Of a stretch of 5,411 nucleotides of DNA, positions 1-5,408 are shown piece after piece. The DNA comes from an uncultured Eubacteriales bacterium (lineage in GTDB: Bacteria; Bacillota; Clostridia; Christensenellales; Aristaeellaceae), in contig USCW01000130.1 in assembly GCA_900553315.1 (NCBI GenBank), forward strand, positions 1 to 5,411. Direction: 5' to 3'. The first letter of the stretch is position 1, and every line of letters begins with the position of its first letter. A program made the position numbers and the translations under genes. The notes under the pieces are model-generated. The model was not told where the DNA came from. It ran no database searches and worked only from the letters and a program-made list of their open reading frames with translations.

Positions 1-44
1 TGGGGGGAGAGGGGCTTCTCTCAGAGAAGCCGCCTCTCCCCCCA
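1..44 (-). terminator. GC-rich hairpin after the repeat-protein gene (terminator-like)
   Basis: Bases 1-12 pair with 33-44, and 13-20 pair with 24-31, around a three-base loop (21-23). One base (32) is bulged between the two stem segments, giving 12 + 8 bp. On the transcript strand the stem starts 31 bases after the stop codon of the large minus-strand gene. No T-run is visible and the sequence leaves the window at base 1, so a classical intrinsic terminator cannot be confirmed. It may instead protect the mRNA 3' end or be a dispersed repeat hairpin. Confidence 0.55.
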
Positions 45-70
45 GAATCCCCCGTCCCCTCCCTCGCAAA
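1..70 (-). repeat. short copy of a 3'-gene-end composite repeat
   Basis: Read on the minus strand, this begins with TTTGCGAGGGAGGGG (plus 56-70), four bases after the TGA stop. A 10-11-base G-rich linker follows, then the bulged hairpin at 1-44. The same 15-mer (5282-5296) and the same hairpin type (5365-5408) occur in the same order 3' of the esterase gene at the other end of the window. This copy lacks the first long hairpin and the middle hairpin of that version. Whether it is multi-copy in the genome cannot be seen here. Confidence 0.6.
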
Positions 71-74
71 GCCA

Positions 75-2945
75 TCACTCCCCCGTAACCGTGTAATCCT
101 CTGCCCCGGCGTCTGCGGGGGCTGCATCGGAGGCCGTGACGCGGGTCATGCGGTAGCTGATGACGGCGCTGCCGCGCACGTCGCGCAGAAGAAGACTGTC
201 CCCTTTGAGGGAGCTTACCTTATGCGTGTAGGTCAGCGCATCCGGTGATGCGCCCGTTTCCATCGTGTAGTTGTCCACCGTGAAATAGAGCTTCTCACCG
301 TTCAGGTCACAGGTGCCGTCCTCGTTAAAGACGAACGTCACACCCGCATCATTGCGCCAGGTGCCCAGAATCTGATAGCAGTTGCGCTCCAGACGGCTGT
401 TCACATCCTTGTAGTCGGGAATCGCCCGGTAATACGGCAGCGCCGCATAAATCTGACCCTCGTTGTACAGCCGGCTGCCCTCCAGATAATTGGCTTCCTT
501 GTACATATCCGCCAAGCCGCTGTACCGCTCCGGAAGCTGCGTCAAGTCCATGTTGTTCAGCAGCGTCACCACCAGCGCATACTCCCCGTTGGACATCGCG
601 TCCTGCGCCTCGATCCACGGCTCCTGATAGTATGCGTCGTAGTTCGCGCTGCTCTTCTCCACCGCGTCCTCATAATCCCCGGCCTTGTCGTACATCCGAG
701 CCGCCAGCAGAATTTGGCGGTTATTGGCCGCCTCCGTGCCGAGGGTATAATACAGGCTCTTCATCTGCGCGTCCGCGTCGCTGTAATCACCCAGCGCGGC
801 GAACAGCTCCGCCGCCTCCTGCGCTTTGCCCGCCGCGGCCAACTCTGTGGCCTCCATATAGCGGCACTCCTTCGCCCGATCCGCCGCGTCGCTGTAGTCG
901 CCCAGACCGTCAAACAGCGTCAGCGCCTGTTCGCGGCTCCCCGCCGCCAGCGCCTCCTCCGCCTGACCGTAAACCGCCGCCTTGTAACGAGTGGCGCTGT
1001 CGGAGTAATTGCCCAGCGCCGCATATAACACCTCGGCCTCGTCCCACTTCTTCGCCGCCAGCAGCTCGCCCGCCTTCAAATACTGATTCTTTTGCAGCTC
1101 CGTACTGCTCTTCTTATAGTCTCCCAGCTCCGTGAACAGCGTGATAGCCTCGTCATATTTGCCCTCTGCGCTGAGCGCCTGTGCCTGACCGTACTGCGCG
1201 TCCTTCAGCTGATCGGCGCTGTCCTTATAGGTAGTGATCTGGCTGAACAGCTGCGCTGCGTCGGCATAGTTGCCCTTGTTCAGCGCCAGTACCGCCGGCT
1301 GATAGATGCACTCCATCTTCAGGTCGAATACATCCTCATAATCCTCTGGCAGACTGTTGAGCAGCGTCAATGCACGGGTAAATTCCTGATCCTTGATGGC
1401 GGTTTTCGCCAGCTGATAATTGCACGCGGTATACAGGCTGTCGCTGTCCTCGTAATCACGGATCTTGCCAAACAGCTCCGCCGCCTCGGCATACTTGCCC
1501 GCGTCCATGGCTGCCTTGGCCGGTGCGTAAATACAGGCGGTGGCGCGGGTCGCCGCGTCCTCGTAGTCCCCCGCCGCCAGGTAATGCTCGCCCGCCTCTG
1601 CGTAGCTGCCCGCCGCCTCCAAGGCCTGTCCCTTGCCGTAGTGCGCCTTTACGAAGAGCGCATCCGTATCCTCGTAACCCGCTGTCTGTCCCAGCTTGTC
1701 CAGCGCCGTATCCCAGTCGGATTCCGCCAGCGCCGCACGGCCCTGCTGATATACGGCCTCCGTCACCTTGTCCGCCGCGTCGCTGTAATCGCCCAGCGCC
1801 TCAAAGGCCGTCTGCGCCTCGGCATACCGCTCCTGCTCCAGCAGACGGGACGCGTCCAAATAAGCACAGGCCTTCAGCTGCTCTTCGCTGTCCCGATAGC
1901 CGTTCAACGCCGTGAACAGCGCCGACGCGCCCTCGCTGTCGCCGCCGGTCAGCAGCAGCTTACCCCGCTGATAATCGGCCTCCTGCGCCTGTGCGGTGCT
2001 ATCTTCATAATCACCCAGTGCCCGGAAGGTCTCCGCCGCTTGGGTCAGGCTCTCCTGCGTGCCCTCCACCAGCTGCTGCTTCGCCCCCTCATAGCGGCAG
2101 CGAAGCACATAATCCTCCGCATCCGCATAGGCGCCCATGTCCGCAAAGGCCGTCTGCGCTTCGGCATACTGCCCCTGCTGGAACGCGGACACCGCGCTGC
2201 GATACCGCAGATACGGCACGCCATGGAAGATCACGCCGTAAGCCGCGCCCGCCGCCACAACGCAAATCACCACGATCTTCACCGTCTTACGGCGCTTCTT
2301 CTGCTGCAAATCGTGCTGCTGCTCCCGTTCCAGCTGCAGCCGGGAAGCGTCCTCCCGAGCCGCCTTGGCCTTCAATGAAAGCTGCTGATCCCGCTGAGAG
2401 GCGATCTTCTCAATGGCCTCCTTATTGAACTGCGCGAAGACCTGCTCCCGGTTGCGCTGGCAGCGGACGCAGGTATGGGCATAAAGGGGGTTCGGCCGTC
2501 CGCAGACGCAAACCCAAACGCCCTCCTGCTCCTCGGGGTAGCCCACGGCGTTGCTGCCCGCCACAAAGCGAAGCATTTCCAGGCTGCGCCCGTTGGACAG
2601 GGCGTTGGAGGTGTACTCCGTCAGTTGCATCTTGCCCCGCCGCCACACGTCGTTGTCGTCGTACCAGACCTTTTCAATGACGACCTCATAGGCGGCTGGC
2701 TTCACGCCCTCCTCCAACGGCACAGCCATGGTAAAGGGCGTGCGGGGACGGCCCTCCAAGTCGTGGGCCCGATAGATCAGCCGATCCGTTTCCTTGCCCT
2801 CGCCGTCCTGTAAAATCAGCGTTACCTCGCAGGAGACCACCAGCTTGTCCGACAGATTGAACAGCATCAATTCACAGGCGGGGTAATCCTCCTTGGGAAG
2901 ATTACTGCGCCACAGCTCCACCGGACAGGTCAAATCCATTCTCAT
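75..2945 (-). CDS. membrane-anchored zinc-ribbon protein with 16 TPR-like repeats
   Basis: This encodes a 956-aa protein of unknown function, probably an envelope-spanning scaffold or sensor. Residues 1-140 form a beta-rich domain containing F-N-L-S-D-K. Residues 144-166 form a RanBP2-like zinc ribbon (W144, C146, C148, N152, C159, C162). Residues 168-220 are charged and probably coiled coil, ending in KKRRK. Residues about 221-246 form the only transmembrane helix. Residues 248-858 hold sixteen helical repeats with a 37-residue period and consensus G-D-Y-x-D-[AS]. Residues 859-935 resemble a small lipocalin-like beta domain (GTW at 861, EDGT at 875). There is no signal peptide; the basic flank before the helix suggests N-in, repeats outside. 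The start at 2945 is uncertain: the Shine-Dalgarno is weak and Met3 (2939) is an alternative. It lies 133 bp downstream of the secreted-protein gene, probably co-transcribed. The family is seen as unnamed TPR-like proteins in Clostridia; no function is assigned. Confidence 0.88.
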   Translation of the reverse strand: MRMDLTCPVELWRSNLPKEDYPACELMLFNLSDKLVVSCEVTLILQDGEGKETDRLIYRAHDLEGRPRTPFTMAVPLEEGVKPAAYEVVIEKVWYDDNDVWRRGKMQLTEYTSNALSNGRSLEMLRFVAGSNAVGYPEEQEGVWVCVCGRPNPLYAHTCVRCQRNREQVFAQFNKEAIEKIASQRDQQLSLKAKAAREDASRLQLEREQQHDLQQKKRRKTVKIVVICVVAAGAAYGVIFHGVPYLRYRSAVSAFQQGQYAEAQTAFADMGAYADAEDYVLRCRYEGAKQQLVEGTQESLTQAAETFRALGDYEDSTAQAQEADYQRGKLLLTGGDSEGASALFTALNGYRDSEEQLKACAYLDASRLLEQERYAEAQTAFEALGDYSDAADKVTEAVYQQGRAALAESDWDTALDKLGQTAGYEDTDALFVKAHYGKGQALEAAGSYAEAGEHYLAAGDYEDAATRATACIYAPAKAAMDAGKYAEAAELFGKIRDYEDSDSLYTACNYQLAKTAIKDQEFTRALTLLNSLPEDYEDVFDLKMECIYQPAVLALNKGNYADAAQLFSQITTYKDSADQLKDAQYGQAQALSAEGKYDEAITLFTELGDYKKSSTELQKNQYLKAGELLAAKKWDEAEVLYAALGNYSDSATRYKAAVYGQAEEALAAGSREQALTLFDGLGDYSDAADRAKECRYMEATELAAAGKAQEAAELFAALGDYSDADAQMKSLYYTLGTEAANNRQILLAARMYDKAGDYEDAVEKSSANYDAYYQEPWIEAQDAMSNGEYALVVTLLNNMDLTQLPERYSGLADMYKEANYLEGSRLYNEGQIYAALPYYRAIPDYKDVNSRLERNCYQILGTWRNDAGVTFVFNEDGTCDLNGEKLYFTVDNYTMETGASPDALTYTHKVSSLKGDSLLLRDVRGSAVISYRMTRVTASDAAPADAGAEDYTVTGE
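141..371 (-). other. C-terminal beta-rich domain (residues 859-935)
   Basis: After the last helical repeat the sequence changes to alternating hydrophobic strands with G-T-W at 861-863, F-N-E-D-G-T at 873-878, Y-T-H-K at 906-909, L-L-L at 918-920 and a final Y-R-M-T-R-V at 931-936. This pattern resembles small lipocalin-like domains found at the ends of Clostridia surface proteins. A short acidic, Ala-rich tail follows to residue 956. The fold assignment is by resemblance only. Confidence 0.5.
372..2204 (-). repeat. in-frame array of sixteen ~111-bp repeats (residues 248-858)
   Basis: The conserved Tyr of the G-D-Y-x-D motif falls at residues 273, 313, 350, 387, 424, 461, 498, 536, 573, 610, 647, 684, 721, 758, 808 and 845. 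The spacing is 37 residues except 40 (unit 1 to 2), 38 (unit 7 to 8) and 50 (unit 14 to 15). Each unit reads roughly Y-x-x-A-x-x-L-x-x-G-x-Y-x-E-A-x-x-L-F-x-x-L, then the G-D-Y motif, which fits two antiparallel helices as in TPR/Sel1-like solenoids. Some units are close at DNA level: 880-905 and 1771-1796 differ at one base in 26. Confidence 0.9.
2208..2285 (-). other. transmembrane helix of the repeat protein (residues 221-246)
   Basis: This is a hydrophobic run of Val, Ile, Ala and Gly residues, ending near G-V-P-Y-L. It is preceded by K216-K220 (KKRRK) and K223 and followed only by R247 and R249. The stronger positive charge on the N-terminal side predicts the N-terminus inside and the repeat region outside. 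It is the only such segment in the protein. Confidence 0.8.
2448..2516 (-). other. zinc-ribbon domain segment (residues 144-166)
   Basis: The pattern is W-x-C-x-C-G-x-x-N, then six residues, then C-x-x-C, ending in R-N-R. This matches the RanBP2-like zinc-finger layout, with a tightened first Cys pair (C-x-C). All four Cys are intact, so metal binding is likely. In this family such ribbons can bind RNA or protein; which applies here is unknown. Its position before the transmembrane helix puts it in the cytosol. Confidence 0.75.
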
Positions 2946-3078
2946 TCTTCAACGCCCCCAGTAACAATCGGGTTTCGCGCCTTTCGGTGCGGCTCAAGGG
3001 CTTTCCGAGCGCCCTGCCGAAGAAGTTCAGTCCGGCCTGTTGCCTTCCGTACCGGGCTGAGCTTCCCTGCTCTTTGCC
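2946..3078 (-). other. 133-bp spacer between the two minus-strand genes
   Basis: No promoter or T-run terminator is visible on the minus strand, which favours co-transcription of the two genes. The spacer is GC-rich and carries an imperfect inverted repeat: 3027-3035 against 3052-3060, 4 + 4 bp around one non-Watson-Crick position, with a 16-base loop. On the plus strand the odd position is a G-T wobble; on the transcribed minus strand it is an A-C mismatch. Two minus-strand reading frames stay open across most of it, but neither has a ribosome-binding site with a start codon. Confidence 0.4.
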
Positions 3079-4272
3079 TTAATTATCTACGTACAGCGTA
3101 ATATCGCTCAAATACATCTGCTCAAAGCTCATGGACAGCACCACGGTACGGCCGTCCTCCAGCTTCGCGGCATACCACAGCCCCGCCGTAGCGTCATCGC
3201 CGTACTCCGCCAAACCGTAGGGCGCGCTTTCGCCGTCGCCGTACAACACCTCGCGGCTCACGCCGTCATAGTCGCCCTCGCCGTTGCGGAAGCGGCTGAT
3301 AACGCTGGACAGCGTATCCCCAATGCGCACGCAGCGCGGGCCCTCCAAGCCGTCCATGTCGATGCTCAGCATTTCCAGCGTGGGATTCTGCTTCTGCGCG
3401 TCATAAGAAAAGGTCATGGTGCAGGACGCAAACTCCATGCTGCGCAGATACGCGCCCTCGTCCTCCATCCAGTCGTCCTCCTGTGCAGCGCCCAGACGCG
3501 CCTCCGCCTCCTCGGGCGTGAGGGACAGGAAATCCAGCCCGGAGAAGATCAAGTCGTCCCGGTCGAACATTTCCAGCTCCGAGCCGTTGATGCTCGTGGG
3601 CACCTGCGCATATTCGGTCTTTTCGCTGACCTCCTGCACCGCGTCCAGATTGCTGCGCACCTCGTCGGCGCTGATGGTTTCATTCAGCCCATAGGCGCGA
3701 ATGGCGGCCACCAGATTATCGCTCAGGGTATACACCAGTCCGCAGTCCGTATAGCCGTCCCCGCCGGAGGAAAGCTGCTCATGCACGGCATACTGGATCG
3801 TCTCGATCCGCTGCCCGTCCCGCTGCACCCAGCCCCACAGCGCCCCTGCGGGCATGGTATCGCTGACGTACAGCGCCGCGAAGCTGCTGTCGCCCTGCAA
3901 ATCGTCGTTTTCATTATAAAATGCGTTCAGCACCTCGGAGGAAAGCTGATCCACGCCGGTGCCCCGCGGGCCCTGCTCCTCCGGCGAATAAACCACGACC
4001 GCTTGCAGCACGCTGTCCGCCGTCATTTCCGGACGATCCATATACAGCGTCGCAAAGTCATAGACAAAGGCATAGCCGTCCTCGGTATAGGCGGCCTCCT
4101 CAGTGGGGTCGTTCAGCGGTGCCCCCGCAGCCAGCGCCCGCGTTTTGAAGCCCTCAGCCCAATTCATCAGCTCGTCATAATCCAAAGCGTCCGCGTCGGA
4201 CTCGGCCACGGCGGTGGTCAAACTCAGCACCATCATCAGCGCAAGGAAAAGGGCGACGCATTTTTTCATCAT
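3079..4272 (-). CDS. secreted protein of unknown function, 397 aa
   Basis: I do not recognise this gene. Residues 1-23 are a clear signal peptide: Lys3-Lys4, a hydrophobic core at 6-18, and an A-V-A motif at 21-23 predicting signal peptidase I cleavage before Glu24. Cys5 is in the n-region and there is no lipobox, so a free secreted protein is expected, not a lipoprotein. The mature part (374 aa) is acidic with no further membrane segment. Residues 24-215 are mixed alpha/beta. Residues 243-262 (F-S-G-L-D-F then L-T-P-E-E-A-E-A-R-L-G) vaguely recall BamE/SmpA-type repeats. Residues 310-397 form a beta-rich unit starting R-I-G-D-T-L-S-S-V, a style common in unnamed Clostridia exported proteins. 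The first of two adjacent ATGs is chosen because it lies closer to the AAGGAG site. It is probably first in a two-gene unit with the repeat protein. Confidence 0.85.
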   Translation of the reverse strand: MMKKCVALFLALMMVLSLTTAVAESDADALDYDELMNWAEGFKTRALAAGAPLNDPTEEAAYTEDGYAFVYDFATLYMDRPEMTADSVLQAVVVYSPEEQGPRGTGVDQLSSEVLNAFYNENDDLQGDSSFAALYVSDTMPAGALWGWVQRDGQRIETIQYAVHEQLSSGGDGYTDCGLVYTLSDNLVAAIRAYGLNETISADEVRSNLDAVQEVSEKTEYAQVPTSINGSELEMFDRDDLIFSGLDFLSLTPEEAEARLGAAQEDDWMEDEGAYLRSMEFASCTMTFSYDAQKQNPTLEMLSIDMDGLEGPRCVRIGDTLSSVISRFRNGEGDYDGVSREVLYGDGESAPYGLAEYGDDATAGLWYAAKLEDGRTVVLSMSFEQMYLSDITLYVDN

Positions 4273-4283
4273 TCTGCTTGTTT

Positions 4284-4289
4284 CTCCTT
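4284..4289 (-). promoter_or_regulatory. Shine-Dalgarno AAGGAG of the secreted-protein gene
   Basis: The minus strand reads AAGGAG followed by 11 bases and then two consecutive ATG codons (4272-4270 and 4269-4267). The spacing is already slightly long for the first ATG, so that start is preferred over the second. Confidence 0.75.
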
Positions 4290-4299
4290 TTATACAAAA

Positions 4300-4323
4300 G
4301 CTGGCAGGCGAAACGCCGCCAGC
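4300..4323 (-). other. leader hairpin of the secreted-protein gene
   Basis: Bases 4300-4305 pair with 4318-4323 and 4307-4310 pair with 4314-4317, with A4306 bulged and an AAA loop at 4311-4313. On the minus strand it is followed by TTTTG. It starts about where transcription would begin from the promoter candidate at 4327-4355 and ends ten bases before the Shine-Dalgarno site. It could be a 5'-end stabilising stem, a regulated leader, or a terminator stopping transcription that enters from the right. Confidence 0.55.
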
Positions 4324-4326
4324 ATT

Positions 4327-4355
4327 ATTTTACGCTAAAACCGTCCGCTTGTACA
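4327..4355 (-). promoter_or_regulatory. candidate sigma-A promoter of the secreted-protein gene
   Basis: The minus strand reads TGTACA (4355-4350), a 17-base spacer, then TAAAAT (4332-4327). This is 4/6 and 5/6 to the TTGACA and TATAAT consensus with ideal spacing. Transcription would start near 4320, giving a leader of about 48 bases that begins with the hairpin. Confidence 0.5.
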
Positions 4356-4455
4356 GTCTCGAGATGCGTCACAGGTGTAAATTTGTGTTTTTCTTGACCA
4401 TTCGTGCTATACTGGAAGGGACATCCTGCAAGCAGTCTCGCAGACGGCAGACTGC
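4354..4455. promoter_or_regulatory. CAGTCT boxes in the divergent intergenic region
   Basis: CAGTCTCG occurs at 4354-4361 and again at 4433-4440. The second copy also forms an inverted repeat, GCAGTCT (4432-4438) with AGACTGC (4449-4455), around a 10-base loop. The first copy touches the -35 candidate of the leftward gene and contains the palindrome TCTCGAGA (4357-4364). The second lies in the expected 5' leader of the esterase gene. It may be an operator set or a leader hairpin; chance cannot be excluded for such short words. Confidence 0.3.
4405..4413 (+). promoter_or_regulatory. candidate extended -10 promoter of the esterase gene
   Basis: TGCTATACT carries the TGn extension and a 5/6 match to TATAAT. 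No good -35 is found at 16-18 bases: TTGACC at 4394-4399 is only eight bases upstream and cannot serve. Extended -10 promoters tolerate a weak -35. The start would lie near 4420, leaving an untranslated leader of about 84 bases. Confidence 0.4.
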
Positions 4456-4488
4456 GGGAGCGGCTTCCTGCCCTCCTGCTCATTCATG

Positions 4489-4493
4489 AAAGG
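4489..4493 (+). promoter_or_regulatory. ribosome-binding site deciding the esterase start
   Basis: AAAGG lies ten bases before the ATG at 4504. The in-frame ATG at 4486 has only pyrimidine-rich sequence upstream and overlaps this site, so 4504 is the better start. Confidence 0.6.
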
Positions 4494-4503
4494 TTGTGAT
4501 CGT

Positions 4504-5265
4504 ATGGCAGAAATGCACCTCAGCTTCTATGCTCCTTCTTTGGGACGCACGGTAAATCTCCGGGCAATGGTGCCGGTAGACGGCATGGGCGTGGCGTTGG
4601 ACGCGCCGCAGGAGCCCCTGCCCGCGCTCTATCTGCTGCACGGGTTGTACGGCAGCGAAAACGACTGGTTCAATTACACACGGGTCATCCTTTGGGCGCG
4701 TCAGCACGGTATGGCCGTATTCTGTCCCGCAGGCGAGAATGGCTTCTATGTCAACAAGCCCTCCGGCAGCGAGGATTTTCTCCGTTTTCTGGGAGAGGAT
4801 CTCGTCAACTTCACCCGCAAGCTTTTCCCGCTCTCGCATCGGCGAGAGGATACCTTCATTGCCGGGTTATCCATGGGCGGCTATGGTGCGCTGAACGCTG
4901 CCTTCACCTATCCCGATATTTTCGGCAAGACGGCGGCCCTTTCCGCCGCGCTGCGTCCGTGGACGTTCATGGAGAATCCCGCAGGGGACGCGCTGCACCA
5001 CGAGCCCTTCAAGCGCAGTCTTTTCGGGGACGATCCCACGCCCTTTGACACCTTAACGCTGGCCCAGCGCTGCGGCGCACGCTGTCCCGCGCTCTGGATG
5101 GCCTGCGGCACGGAGGACGGGCTTCTCTCCGAAAACATTCGCTTTGTAGACGGCCTCCGTCAATCGGGCATTCCCGTACACTTCGACCAGACCCCCGGCG
5201 CACACACATGGGACTTCTGGAACCGCGAGATCGAACGCGCTATCGCATGGATGGCGGAGAAATAA
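4504..5265 (+). CDS. EstA/tributyrin-esterase-like serine hydrolase
   Basis: This encodes a 253-aa alpha/beta-hydrolase of the esterase D / FrmB / EstA group, close in length to the lactic-acid-bacterial tributyrin esterase EstA (about 258 aa). Such enzymes hydrolyse short-chain acyl esters in the cytosol; the natural substrate here is unknown. The nucleophile is Ser123 in G-L-S-M-G-G-Y-G, with Asp205 in C-G-T-E-D-G and His234 in G-A-H-T-W as the likely remaining triad. The L-Y-L-L-H-G-L strand (His46-Gly47) supplies the usual oxyanion-hole segment. No signal peptide or membrane segment is present. The start at 4504 is preferred over an in-frame ATG at 4486 because of the AAAGG site. The gene is transcribed divergently from the secreted-protein gene and followed after 19 bases by a hairpin cluster. 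S-formylglutathione hydrolase activity or an acetyl-xylan-type substrate is possible but unsupported by the neighbours. Confidence 0.93.
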   Translation: MAEMHLSFYAPSLGRTVNLRAMVPVDGMGVALDAPQEPLPALYLLHGLYGSENDWFNYTRVILWARQHGMAVFCPAGENGFYVNKPSGSEDFLRFLGEDLVNFTRKLFPLSHRREDTFIAGLSMGGYGALNAAFTYPDIFGKTAALSAALRPWTFMENPAGDALHHEPFKRSLFGDDPTPFDTLTLAQRCGARCPALWMACGTEDGLLSENIRFVDGLRQSGIPVHFDQTPGAHTWDFWNREIERAIAWMAEK

Positions 5266-5284
5266 AAATAACATGTTGAGTTTT

Positions 5285-5326
5285 GCGAGGGAGGGGTCTT
5301 TTCTGAAGAAAAGACCCCTCCCTCGC
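5285..5326 (+). terminator. 19-bp perfect hairpin after the esterase gene
   Basis: Bases 5285-5303 pair without mismatch with 5308-5326 around a TGAA loop, starting 20 bases after the TAA stop. The stem is strong enough to stop or protect a transcript, but no T-run follows; the next bases are GCTCCCTCCC. It is terminator-like, though not a canonical intrinsic terminator. Confidence 0.6.
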
Positions 5327-5327
5327 G

Positions 5328-5361
5328 CTCCCTCCCGAAAAGACGGCGTGGGGTGAGGGAG
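5328..5361 (+). other. middle hairpin of the 3' cluster
   Basis: CTCCCTC (5328-5334) pairs with GAGGGAG (5355-5361), and two more C-G pairs are possible after a bulged T5354. The loop contains GAAAAGAC, also found at 5308-5315 in the first hairpin. It is weaker than its two neighbours and could be partly replaced by pairing with them. Confidence 0.4.
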
Positions 5362-5364
5362 ATG

Positions 5365-5408
5365 CTGGGGGAGAGGCCGCTTCTCTAAGAGAAGCGCCTC
5401 TCCCCCAG
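5365..5408 (+). other. bulged hairpin matching the one at the left end
   Basis: Bases 5365-5376 pair with 5397-5408 and 5378-5385 pair with 5389-5396; C5377 is bulged and the loop is TAA. The 12 + 8 bp layout with a bulged C on the 5' arm is the same as in the transcript-sense reading of 1-44, although several base pairs differ. Confidence 0.65.

Larger units (their letters stand above)
5282..5408 (+). repeat. long copy of the 3'-gene-end composite repeat
   Basis: It begins with TTTGCGAGGGAGGGG (5282-5296), identical over 15 bases to the minus-strand sequence after the repeat-protein gene (56-70). It ends with a bulged hairpin (5365-5408) matching that at 1-44. Between them are the 3' arm of a long perfect hairpin and a weaker one. 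It contains no coding sequence and no transposase-like gene. Confidence 0.6.

Noticed and set aside
372..2204. Regular ~111-bp repetition suggesting a CRISPR array or satellite DNA.
   Set aside because: The period is exactly 37 codons, the similarity is strongest at amino-acid level, and there are no short identical repeats separated by unique spacers. It is a coding repeat.
1092..2378. A 428-codon open frame on the plus strand, antisense to the repeat region.
   Set aside because: It mirrors the periodic coding pattern of the minus-strand repeats (recurring Leu/Arg/Ile strings at the same 37-codon period), has no ribosome-binding site and shows no domain. It is a by-product of GC-rich codon use in the true gene.
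2902..3078. In-frame open extension of 58 codons after the TAA of the secreted-protein gene.
   Set aside because: It has no start with a ribosome-binding site, overlaps the start of the next gene in another frame, and no read-through signal is seen. At this GC content an open run of this length is not unusual.
4289..4294. TATAAA on the minus strand as a -10 box for the secreted-protein gene.
   Set aside because: It overlaps the Shine-Dalgarno region, so a transcript started from it would lack its ribosome-binding site.
4394..4413. TTGACC and TATACT as a -35/-10 pair for the esterase gene.
   Set aside because: They are only eight bases apart, far below the 16-18 needed, so only the extended -10 element was kept.
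4831..4848. Perfect 7-bp hairpin with a 4-base loop inside the esterase gene.
   Set aside because: It lies in a conserved coding stretch (L-S-H-R-R-E-D) and is within what chance allows in GC-rich coding DNA.
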